Source: Chromatiales bacterium (ex Bugula neritina AB1)
Lineage (GTDB): Bacteria > Pseudomonadota > Gammaproteobacteria > Granulosicoccales > Granulosicoccaceae
Assembly (NCBI GenBank): GCA_001730015.1
Contig: MDLA01000122.1
Span: forward strand, 1-51,349
DNA: 51,349 nt
Direction: 5' to 3'
Both the position numbers and the translations under genes were made by a program. This document shows positions 1 through 7,251 of the stretch, in pieces. Position 1 is the first letter of the stretch; each line of letters starts with the position of its first letter. The notes under the pieces are model-generated. The model ran no database searches and was not told the DNA's origin. It saw only the letters and a list, made by a program, of their open reading frames with translations.

Positions 1-1
1 T

Positions 2-283
2 CCGCTTACGATAGACAGAACCAGCTGCACCCGGTTCATGAGTAATCAATTCCGGGTATTGCTTACAGCTGCCGCATATGTGCTGATGCAGGAGATAAGA
101 CTCAATGCCAAAGGCACCTCGTTAGAAAAGGCGCAGGTGACGACAATAAGAGAGAAGCTGCTCAAGCAAGCGGTATGGTTAAAGAAAACGACGCGCCGCT
201 ACATACTGCATTTATCGGACACAGCACCGTGGCGTGTAGACTGGTGTGCGATTGCGCAAAGATTGGGTGCGGTACCCACTTAA
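2..283 (+). CDS. IS1380-family transposase, C-terminal part (5' end outside window)
   Basis: The reading frame is already open at the left edge, so this is the last ~93 codons of a gene that begins outside. The visible residues DRTSCTRF followed by SNQFRVLLTAAAYVLMQE, and the ending around RRYILHLS and IAQRLGA, match the C-terminus of DDE transposases of the IS1380 family as I know them. The first internal ATG is codon 13 of the visible part and is not a likely start. The catalytic core is not in view, so I cannot tell whether the transposase is intact. It marks the left border of the accessory T6SS cargo region and runs convergently towards the effector operon. Confidence 0.75.
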   Translation, partial: PLTIDRTSCTRFMSNQFRVLLTAAAYVLMQEIRLNAKGTSLEKAQVTTIREKLLKQAVWLKKTTRRYILHLSDTAPWRVDWCAIAQRLGAVPT

Positions 284-659
284 TTGAGGCCGCAAGCCAG
301 AACTGAGTAGTCTCTAAACCGCCAAAACACAATGGCGGCGTTTCGTTGTGGGTGATGCCAAAATAAATCGGTAAAAATCAGTATCACTGTGACAGAATTC
401 GTTGCCCAACCTAAAAATACCGCGCGAAAATTCACCTCGGCTAATCGTAAAGGCAGCGGTCGCTGTCGGATCCTGCTTTTTCGATTCTATACGGCACCGG
501 ATGAATAATGCAGGCTAATAATCTGTCAAATTTCTTAGCTTAGGTACCTATCTGATTTTTGGAGTCCACTTCACAGTCACCCCTGGATTTTTCGTTCAAC
601 CGCCATGGTCAATCATTTCTATTTTACACCAGAGTGTAGGTTTTGAAGTAGCAACCTCA
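284..659. other. Intergenic stretch, probably IS right flank
   Basis: No plausible gene was seen on either strand. A hairpin sits at 319-338 (CCGCCA / TGGCGG, 8-nt loop) about 35 bases after the transposase stop. It has no T-tract and may belong to the IS end or be a weak transcription stop. The exact IS boundary could not be placed because the left end is outside the window. The stretch separates two convergent units. Confidence 0.4.
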
Positions 660-1067
660 CTACATTTTCAACAGCCGTATCGATATATCCTGCGCCTCCG
701 CAATTCCAACGACTTTACTAACCGCAAATATTGGAACAAGTTGCTCAGAGTAATCTGAAATTAGAGCACCCCACACCCCCTCCATCCAGACCTTACATGG
801 ATACGAATCACAGATTGGATTGAGATACATAGATAAATCAAGCGTCAATCCAGTTGTATCAAGATCGATTTCTATATCTGTGTCACCCGACCTAAGAAAG
901 GTTGCTTCGACCCCAAGTGGACCGCTATGGACCTCTACAGGTAATTGAATTAAACGATTGTTCACTTCTGCATCAAGCCATTCCACCAGTGATTCATCAA
1001 TCGCTGGGCCATTCTCGAAAGTATATTTTTTCACGTTATATCCACTCTCTTCCATACTAAAATTCAT
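660..1067 (-). CDS. Small acidic hypothetical protein, candidate immunity protein
   Basis: This 135-residue protein belongs to no family I recognise. It has no signal peptide or membrane segment and is visibly rich in Asp and Glu (for example DIEIDLDTT), with an aromatic patch around KVWMEGVWGAL. It is the last gene of a minus-strand operon, 61 bases after the predicted cysteine-hydrolase effector. T6SS effectors are usually paired with a small downstream immunity gene, and size, charge and position all fit. The function is inferred from position only. ATG at codon 5 (1055) is an alternative start; neither start has a strong ribosome-binding site. The surrounding DNA is more AT-rich than the T6SS core. 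Confidence 0.6.
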   Translation of the reverse strand: MNFSMEESGYNVKKYTFENGPAIDESLVEWLDAEVNNRLIQLPVEVHSGPLGVEATFLRSGDTDIEIDLDTTGLTLDLSMYLNPICDSYPCKVWMEGVWGALISDYSEQLVPIFAVSKVVGIAEAQDISIRLLKM

Positions 1068-1128
1068 CTATACATTAGAAATTTATATTTGTAATAATTC
1101 AAATAAATCAATATCGCAGATTACTAAT

Positions 1129-1920
1129 TTACGAACCAGAATCCGTCGTATAATTAAATTGTGTACCTGCATGAGTGGCACGATGGTTCCATACCCACCC
1201 ACTCCCATTTTCAATTTCTTGTTTAGTTTTAACGCTACCGTATGACTTATCGATCATCATGTTGCCTCTTGAATTTAGAGAGAGTCCAGCATCTAACATC
1301 TCCTGTTTGTAATTTCGCGCATCTCCTTTAGACGAACCATGATTTATTATTTTTTTCCTATCCGAACTAAACGCGAAATGATCTTCCCACAGCACAGGTG
1401 TTGGATCAGTTGGCCAAGCATCAGCTACGACGACTTCGCCACCCTTCTCTTTTGAAGGATCTCCTATAAGAACAAAAGCGTGGTCAAACCCTTCTTTCTG
1501 CGCAATCTGTATATGCTCGTTTGGAAATTTTCTACGCAGATAATCGTATACCACATATGCATGCTCACCACAATTCCCCCCTTTCGATAGCTCGGCTTTC
1601 GCTGCTTTAAATGCAATCGGATTCTTTTTTGCTAACTCTGTTACCCTCGAAGGTATAGAGAATGCCTTATTGTCTCTAGCCACCTTCATTCGAAAGTACG
1701 AGTTAAAATCCGACGATTCCAATGCTTCCTCTTGATTTCCCGCACCATATGAAAACACATTTTTAGCATAATAAATCGCTTCACTTGCGGCAGTAAGTCG
1801 TTCAAATGATTTTTTAGACACTACCTTTTCGGGACATGAAGGACAATCAATTCTAGACGAAACAGCGGGCGAACTACCGTTTTCCGAGCGTGGCGGTGTA
1901 GGACTACGACTACTAGTCAT
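1129..1920 (-). CDS. Predicted papain-like / transglutaminase-fold cysteine hydrolase, candidate T6SS effector
   Basis: The protein has 263 residues and no signal peptide. Residues 1-30 are Ser/Pro-rich with a short CPSC motif. From about residue 110 it shows the order of a papain-like Cys-His-Asp triad: GGNCGEHA with Cys117 at the start of a helix, FDHAFVLIGD with His147, and VVVADAWP with Asp167. That pattern is shared by papain-fold and transglutaminase-fold toxins such as deamidases, proteases and amidases; the substrate cannot be read from sequence. Its ATG overlaps the stop of the upstream repeat-bearing gene (ATGA, 1917-1920), so translation is probably coupled. A candidate immunity gene follows. 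The nearby PAAR, VgrG and DUF4123 genes make T6SS delivery the best guess. It could instead be a housekeeping hydrolase, but the context argues against that. Confidence 0.65.
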   Translation of the reverse strand: MTSSRSPTPPRSENGSSPAVSSRIDCPSCPEKVVSKKSFERLTAASEAIYYAKNVFSYGAGNQEEALESSDFNSYFRMKVARDNKAFSIPSRVTELAKKNPIAFKAAKAELSKGGNCGEHAYVVYDYLRRKFPNEHIQIAQKEGFDHAFVLIGDPSKEKGGEVVVADAWPTDPTPVLWEDHFAFSSDRKKIINHGSSKGDARNYKQEMLDAGLSLNSRGNMMIDKSYGSVKTKQEIENGSGWVWNHRATHAGTQFNYTTDSGS

Positions 1921-2975
1921 GGTATCACCGTCTTCCCAGCACCATTATTATTAACCCTATCTAACCAAGTCTTAGCTTTCCTTTCAAGACGGCTAATTTT
2001 TCGCTCTGGACTGACAATTTTCTTATCAGCCAATGTACTTGCAATCCATGGATACAGTGGATCCCTCGTGCAACCATATCCGAACGTAAACATTAATACG
2101 ATCATTACAGCCTCAGCTCGAGCGGAAGAAAATTCATAACTTCTTGCTCTAGCCCGCCCAGCCCGGATAAGAGCGTGTACATTCTCTTTTCCAGCATATT
2201 CAACCAATTGCGGAAACACGCCTTCCAATGTTTTATAGATCTCGCTTTCGAAACCATGCACACCAAAACTAATCGGGTTCTCTGCGAGATAAGACAATCT
2301 TTCTAGTGCGATACGCTGATTTATATTCTCATCCCCTATTACTCTACTACGATATTCTAGTATTCTATCGTATATTCTCTGTGCACGGTCCATTTGATAA
2401 TCCTTTGCACAAAGATCCTTAGTCATCTGTCTGTAAACGGGATCACAATCGAAGAAGCTACCGAAAAGAAACATCATCTCAATATACAAACGTATTGATC
2501 CGCGATACGTAAATTCATATTGGTTCGCTCGTCGGATAGAATGACGCAATGAGATGCGCAATTGTTCATCGCCTATCACTTCACATAGACGAGGTGAAAA
2601 TTGCACACTATGCAAAACCATCTCATCCTCAAAGGTTCGCCGCGCCTCTTCGTCAAAGGCCTGCATCTGTTGTTCTCGTATTTTATACATTGCATTCATT
2701 GAGTTGAGTTGAGTTGAGTTGAGTTGAGTTGAGTTGAGTTGAGTTGAGTTGAGTTGAGTTGAGTTGAGTTGAGTTGAGTTGAGTTGAGTTGAGTTGAGTT
2801 GAGTTGACAAGTTACTAACTTTTCGTACTTTCCCGAAAGCATAGGAAACACCAATATAAAGATTCTCAGTTTTATAAGGAATTTTCATTATTGATTGCAA
2901 TAAAGATACTAGCTGAACAGTCCAAACCTCAAAATAAGTTCTGCCTTTGCCAACACGGTTAATCATGATATGCAT
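1917..2975 (-). CDS. T6SS-associated hypothetical protein with duplicated module and phase-variable 5' repeat
   Basis: The open frame has 352 codons. The conserved-looking part begins after the repeat, at MNAMYKIREQQMQAF (ATG 2698). It resembles a protein family I remember as common next to PAAR and VgrG cargo genes ('IRxEQMxAF...RFEDEMVxH'); its function is unknown. Two related modules are visible: one ending RRANQYEFTYRG...MMFLFGSFFDCDPVY, and one ending RARARSYEFSSAR...LMFTFGYGCTRDPLY. The 56 residues before the repeat look unconserved. The repeat is read as a Ser-Thr-Gln-Leu-Asn cycle. The ATG at 2975 has only a weak GAGAG site, and the ATG at 2698 has none, so translation through the tract is plausible. 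It is the first gene of the effector operon and overlaps the effector start by ATGA. A role as adaptor or regulator of the effector is a guess. Confidence 0.6.
   Translation of the reverse strand: MHIMINRVGKGRTYFEVWTVQLVSLLQSIMKIPYKTENLYIGVSYAFGKVRKVSNLSTQLNSTQLNSTQLNSTQLNSTQLNSTQLNSTQLNSMNAMYKIREQQMQAFDEEARRTFEDEMVLHSVQFSPRLCEVIGDEQLRISLRHSIRRANQYEFTYRGSIRLYIEMMFLFGSFFDCDPVYRQMTKDLCAKDYQMDRAQRIYDRILEYRSRVIGDENINQRIALERLSYLAENPISFGVHGFESEIYKTLEGVFPQLVEYAGKENVHALIRAGRARARSYEFSSARAEAVMIVLMFTFGYGCTRDPLYPWIASTLADKKIVSPERKISRLERKAKTWLDRVNNNGAGKTVIP
2699..2807. repeat. Pentanucleotide simple-sequence tract, (GAGTT)21
   Basis: There are 21 perfect GAGTT units from 2701 to 2805, with partial units on both sides. 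On the coding (minus) strand this is AACTC, which is open in all three frames and encodes the same five-residue cycle in each. A pentamer changes reading frame with every gain or loss of one unit, unlike a trimer or hexamer. The tract therefore has the form of a slipped-strand phase-variation switch, such as the CTCTT tracts of neisserial opa genes. Confidence 0.95.
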
Positions 2976-3218
2976 GACATCTCTCGTGCATTTAGATCAT
3001 AAACTACATCACCGCCCCAAAACTCCAAACATGCATTGATTTCAACGTCGTCATTACCCTAACTTTATACTAAGCTAATTTAATAACCTACACGGCTTCA
3101 ACATCCAATAATTCGTTATCAGAAAGCATTTCAAATAACTTGCAATACATTTTTGGCGAAAGATCTAGTCAATATCGGTATTTAGTTTAAATATGAAAAT
3201 TTAAAACATATAAGGCCG

Positions 3219-3845
3219 TTATAATGTAATCTGTCGCGCATTCTCACCATTCGCGATTGCCAATCCTTGCTTTATAATGTATGCATATTCGGAATTAGAT
3301 CCATTCCCACTCTTATCAAGACCTGCAAGCATCACTGCACCAGCGACCGCTTGACTACAAAGGTAATCAGGAGTAGCAATTGGCGTTGAATTCAAAGGAG
3401 TCATACTTCCACCGCTCCAAAATACAGCCATTGCAGCCCAGTAACCGGGGCCGTCATTCTCAAGTTCTTCTGCATAATAGTAAGCCTGATACCTTTTATC
3501 TTCATCGGGTTGATACACCCACTGCTCTATGAGATTTAACGCACAGTCGACCCTATTACCTGAAACCTTTTTGTAATAACGCTCTGCACTCAAAAATGAC
3601 CACCAAACGGCCTCCCTTCTCGGCAAACCTCGCGCTAAGAAACGAACAGCATCATAAGTTAAGTCGCTTTCAAGCAAAATAACGAAATAGTCCGATGGTG
3701 ACAAACCTTTGTGAAGTAGCGCATTTGCTTGCACACTTATGTCGATATCTAAACATACCGACTCGGCTGAAAGAGCCGTCACCTTCTTCAGTTCAAGGTC
3801 ATTGCGCAACCAATTCAAGATAGCATTTTCTTTAATATTTGACAT
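3219..3845 (-). CDS. DUF6931-like T6SS-associated protein
   Basis: This 208-residue protein has no signal peptide and looks like an alpha-helical cytosolic protein. Diagnostic stretches are LPRREAVWWSFLSAERYY near residue 75, the acidic QPDEDKRYQAYYYAEE segment, and VFWSGGSMTPL followed by AVAGAVMLAG near the C-terminus. I recall this pattern from a family in T6SS cargo clusters that I believe is DUF6931; its biochemical role is not known. It lies between the DUF4123 adaptor and the phase-variable operon, with 115 bases to the former and 243 to the latter, so it may be its own transcript or the tail of the vgrG operon. A part in effector loading is inferred from position only. Confidence 0.65.
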   Translation of the reverse strand: MSNIKENAILNWLRNDLELKKVTALSAESVCLDIDISVQANALLHKGLSPSDYFVILLESDLTYDAVRFLARGLPRREAVWWSFLSAERYYKKVSGNRVDCALNLIEQWVYQPDEDKRYQAYYYAEELENDGPGYWAAMAVFWSGGSMTPLNSTPIATPDYLCSQAVAGAVMLAGLDKSGNGSNSEYAYIIKQGLAIANGENARQITL

Positions 3846-3960
3846 CTAACCACATAGCCTCTGATGCAAAGCCAATATTGATCTTGGATTCGTAAAAACC
3901 AATATCAGGCATCCGTTCTTTGTTATATAATGATCTTAACAATGAGACATTAACAAGCTA

Positions 3961-4515
3961 TCAATAACCTTCTATGTCAACTGCCTCTCGATTACTGCTT
4001 CTCAAACTCATCGAAAAGCGCACGGCCTTTTCCTGAAAGGCAACAATGTATGCGTCTACGGGGCCAAAAAAATACGTAGCATCCGCTGCACTCATTGTCC
4101 GAAGAAATGTCAACAAAACCCTAGGATCGTAATATCGAAAGTATAACTCTTCTCCTTGTGTGTCTTGTACGAGTAAATACTTACGCAGGTGCGATCTCAG
4201 GCTTTCAAGGTCCGCCGATGAACTTATTAGAATCCCCCACGGATCATTCCATAGTTCATTTATAATCCAATCGAGTACTTTATCGTTAATATTAATCAGA
4301 TAGGGTGCAATTGCCCAGTTGTCTCTTTGCGCTGATCCGCTATAGAGCGAAACAGCAACGTCAGGTCCGAGTATGCTCACCGTTTCCGGAACTCGGGGCT
4401 CATCACATGCATCGAGAATAGCGAACAATGTACCGGATGCATCGTCTAATTCCCGATATGCCTCCTCTATCGTATAAGAGGACTCACAAAGAACCATTCT
4501 CTCGGGATACCGCAC
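3961..4515 (-). CDS. DUF4123 domain protein, T6SS effector-loading adaptor (Tap/TEC type)
   Basis: The 184 residues match the DUF4123 family along the whole length: FAILDACDEPRV near the N-terminus, then an IAPYLININ segment, the WGILISS strand, the SHLRKYLLVQ motif and YFRYYDPRVLLTFL, ending in FFGPVDAY. DUF4123 proteins load a specific effector onto VgrG or PAAR before firing. The start is GTG at 4515, one base after the PAAR stop, so the two are translationally coupled. No internal ATG would keep the full domain. Its client is probably encoded nearby; the papain-like protein at 1129-1920 is the only candidate toxin visible in the window. Confidence 0.88.
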   Translation of the reverse strand: MRYPERMVLCESSYTIEEAYRELDDASGTLFAILDACDEPRVPETVSILGPDVAVSLYSGSAQRDNWAIAPYLININDKVLDWIINELWNDPWGILISSSADLESLRSHLRKYLLVQDTQGEELYFRYYDPRVLLTFLRTMSAADATYFFGPVDAYIVAFQEKAVRFSMSLRSSNREAVDIEGY

Positions 4516-4516
4516 G

Positions 4517-4939
4517 TTAACTCAATTTTTGAGCTGGTTTGATGAATGGAACACCGCTCTTCTTCGCAGCGCTCATGCAAACTCCATCGCTTGGCCCTGC
4601 AGTAGCCCCACCAACTCCTGCAGCACCAATAGCACCGCCCGCACCTCCATACTCGCCAACAAGTACCGTCGGACAACCCACAACAATCACACCACCGTGT
4701 ACAGTCGGATCCCCCATTCGCGCCGCTGGCTTCATACCGATCAATACGCTCGGAGATCCCATCGCTATCGCATCTGGTGGACCAACACAGGTACAGGTAT
4801 CACCCACACGAGCCGCTGGCATCATACCGATTAGTACGGTAGGTTCGCCCACCACAATTGGCCCACCAACATGTGGGACCGGCCCAGGGTTCACCATGGG
4901 GCATGTGTGCATATCGCTAATTCGTGCAGCAGGTTTCAT
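4517..4939 (-). CDS. PAAR domain spike-tip protein
   Basis: This 140-residue protein has three evenly spaced PAAR-type repeats: PAARISD near the start, PAARVGD near residue 42, and PAARMGD near residue 72. Gly-, Pro- and Val-rich turns (GGPIVVGEPTVLIG) and metal-ligand-like His and Cys residues lie between them. PAAR proteins form the conical tip that caps the VgrG trimer. The C-terminus is a short Gly/Ala linker ending in KKSGVPFIKPAQ, with no fused toxin domain, so effectors must bind non-covalently. It follows vgrG by 27 bases and precedes the DUF4123 gene by one base. A long open frame on the opposite strand is a shadow of the Gly/Pro-rich coding. Confidence 0.93.
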   Translation of the reverse strand: MKPAARISDMHTCPMVNPGPVPHVGGPIVVGEPTVLIGMMPAARVGDTCTCVGPPDAIAMGSPSVLIGMKPAARMGDPTVHGGVIVVGCPTVLVGEYGGAGGAIGAAGVGGATAGPSDGVCMSAAKKSGVPFIKPAQKLS

Positions 4940-4966
4940 AACATTTAGTTTCCTATAGCATCCAAA

Positions 4967-7132
4967 TCATGAGTCATTGGCTAAAGCTGGCTCCACAGGC
5001 TCAGCCTCTTTCGCATCTTCAGGGCTCGTTGGTGAGAGTCTGGATGCCTTGGAGATTACAGGAGATGCCGGTCCGCTATTTACTTTCACCAACGTACCGA
5101 CTATGGTCACACCTGAAGGATCGATTGTGACTGAATTACCACCTACCTTTAAGCAAATCGCACTACCTTCCACCAGAATATTTTTTCCCTTAATAAGATG
5201 GTCTGCGCCAGCGACATGGGCACTGCTTCCCGACACCTTAAGTACATGATCACCACCCACTTGAACATTTTTGTTTTTGTCTACCTCTTCCAGATATTTA
5301 CCTTCGACATGTAAATGACTATCATTTTCAATCAGCTCTTTTTTATCTTTTTTTACAACAATATCCTGATTTCCATCCCCATCTACTCCGCCGATCAGAA
5401 TTTGCATATCACCACCAACATGCTCAGTCTGATGTCGGTGAACCTTTATATGCTTGTCTTGTTTTACTTCTTCTTTCTGGTCACCGCCCTTGCCTTCTAT
5501 TTTCTCCCAGCCGATTATCTGATGACGGTGTCCATAAATACGTTCCCTGGAATCATTCTCAACGAGTACATCCTTGTCTCGTTCTGCATGGACATATATT
5601 TTCTCCGAATCCTTTTTATCTTCTAGTCTAATTTCATTGTAATTCGCGGCGCTACCGCCCTTGCTACTTCTGCTTTTGATGCCACTTCTGGTCTGATTTG
5701 CGGGCAACCCATAGGGAACACCGTTATCACCATTATAAACCCTGCCGGTAATAATCGGTCGATCCGGATCCCCTTCTAAAAACTCAACGATCACCTCGTG
5801 GCCGATACGCGGTATGTGTATTGACCCCCAGCCCTGTCCAGCCCATACCTGCGATACACGAACCCAACAGGAACTGTTCTCGTTGGACTCTCCATAGCGA
5901 TCCCAGTGAAACTGCAGTTTTACCCGACCATATTTATCTGTCCAGATTTCTTCACCGGAAGGACCGACAACAATTGCAGTCTGCGGCCCCTGCACCATAG
6001 GCTTGGGAGTCACCCGAGGGGCCCGGTATTGCTGCTGGCTTTGCATGGCCGAAATACTGCCGAAAAATTCAAAACTACTGTCCGAACCACTACGATAGAT
6101 GTCCTGACTGAACGCACACTGAGATTCAACGATAAGATACTCACGATTCTGATCCTGACGTTCGCACCCTGTAAGATCGAACAGATACCCGGCACACAAC
6201 CCGCGCGCATTACCTCCACCGGAAATAGTTTCGTGCTGCGCTGCCAGCTCTTCAATTCGATGGCGGACGACTACATCCCCTGTTCTGGCGACCGGTACTC
6301 CGGTAGAACCGGGATATTCCCCTGGATAATCGAATACTTCGTATTCTGCTTCAGCGTGCTTGCCCGGCATCTTCAGTTGCGCCAGTAATTTTGCTTTGGG
6401 GGTTTCAAAATTAAAGTCTCGAGCGGCATATTTACCCGGTTGCAATTTTTTCTGAAGCTGCCATTGATGCAAATAGTCTCGCTCTCGCATCTGACCTTCT
6501 ACGACAGGATAATAGGGGACCGAATCGTAGTAGGTATAGGCTCCATGCGCGGAGTAGCTGTCTGACAGTACCAGTTTGTGCTTTCCCTGCTCGTGCTTGA
6601 AATAAAAATAGATACCTTCCTGTTCCATTAGGCGGCTGAGAAAATTGTAATCAGTTTCCCGATACTGGACACAGTACCACCAGGGCTCATAGGTACCTGT
6701 CAGGCTGTCTTCGAAATCCGTAAAACCAGAGTCCTGAAATACCTGCTTTATAATATCGGGTACGGTCATATCCTGAAAGATACGGCAATCAGCAGTACGG
6801 GTCAGTAGCCAGAACCACGGGCGGATTGAAAACTCATAGTGGGCGTATTCGTCTGAACCCCCGACATGAGCACAGTCAGCGACAATTCCATGAAAATACC
6901 GGTAAGAACCCTGCGGGATATAGTCGCTGGGAGGCAACTGCAGCTCAACGGTAATATCGGTGCCTAATAGATCATCAAGGTTAATCTGATAATCTTCGCT
7001 AATCAGTTCGAGACGATAATTATACAACGTGCTCAAACGCTCCGAGCCGCTCATGGAACTGAACAACAGCGCATTATCACCCAGGGCGGTGTAAACCCGT
7101 ACTTCCCTATTTTCCTGTAGAGGTGTTGCCAT
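4967..7132 (-). CDS. vgrG: VgrG / TssI spike protein
   Basis: The protein has 721 residues, the normal length for a VgrG without a C-terminal effector domain. The gp27-like base covers about residues 1-370, including FHGIVADCAHVG and YRETDYNFLSRLMEQEGIYF. The gp5-like OB domain follows, with GPSGEEIWTDKYGRVKLQFHWDR, the RVSQVWAGQGWG block and PRIGHEVIVEFLEGDPDRPI. A beta-helical needle follows (NYNEIRLEDKKDSEKIYVHAE onward) made of repeated GGD/VGG strands. The last ~40 residues are a Pro/Glu/Ala tail that may dock PAAR or an adaptor. The ATG at 7132 has a GGA-type site. It lies downstream of clpV, as in H1-type clusters, and starts the cargo-loading group vgrG-PAAR-DUF4123. Confidence 0.97.
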   Translation of the reverse strand: MATPLQENREVRVYTALGDNALLFSSMSGSERLSTLYNYRLELISEDYQINLDDLLGTDITVELQLPPSDYIPQGSYRYFHGIVADCAHVGGSDEYAHYEFSIRPWFWLLTRTADCRIFQDMTVPDIIKQVFQDSGFTDFEDSLTGTYEPWWYCVQYRETDYNFLSRLMEQEGIYFYFKHEQGKHKLVLSDSYSAHGAYTYYDSVPYYPVVEGQMRERDYLHQWQLQKKLQPGKYAARDFNFETPKAKLLAQLKMPGKHAEAEYEVFDYPGEYPGSTGVPVARTGDVVVRHRIEELAAQHETISGGGNARGLCAGYLFDLTGCERQDQNREYLIVESQCAFSQDIYRSGSDSSFEFFGSISAMQSQQQYRAPRVTPKPMVQGPQTAIVVGPSGEEIWTDKYGRVKLQFHWDRYGESNENSSCWVRVSQVWAGQGWGSIHIPRIGHEVIVEFLEGDPDRPIITGRVYNGDNGVPYGLPANQTRSGIKSRSSKGGSAANYNEIRLEDKKDSEKIYVHAERDKDVLVENDSRERIYGHRHQIIGWEKIEGKGGDQKEEVKQDKHIKVHRHQTEHVGGDMQILIGGVDGDGNQDIVVKKDKKELIENDSHLHVEGKYLEEVDKNKNVQVGGDHVLKVSGSSAHVAGADHLIKGKNILVEGSAICLKVGGNSVTIDPSGVTIVGTLVKVNSGPASPVISKASRLSPTSPEDAKEAEPVEPALANDS

Positions 7133-7251
7133 TTCGATTCCAGTTTATCGTAGTAGCCTGTCTGATTTGTATCAGAGATTTCCTTCGGCCTTCGCGCCTG
7201 AGCACGACATTTTCAGTCATACAGCATGCCGATCTCATCGACACAATAACG

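Noticed and set aside
2699..2807. Repeat tracts as a possible CRISPR array
   Set aside because: The units are five or six bases with no spacers; they are simple sequence repeats.
4539..4958. Plus-strand frame opposite the PAAR gene
   Set aside because: It is low-complexity Pro/Thr/Ile sequence produced by the Gly/Val-rich PAAR coding strand; the PAAR identity is certain.
4967..5200. Effector domain fused to the VgrG C-terminus
   Set aside because: The needle is followed only by a short Pro/Glu/Ala tail, too short and simple to be a domain.
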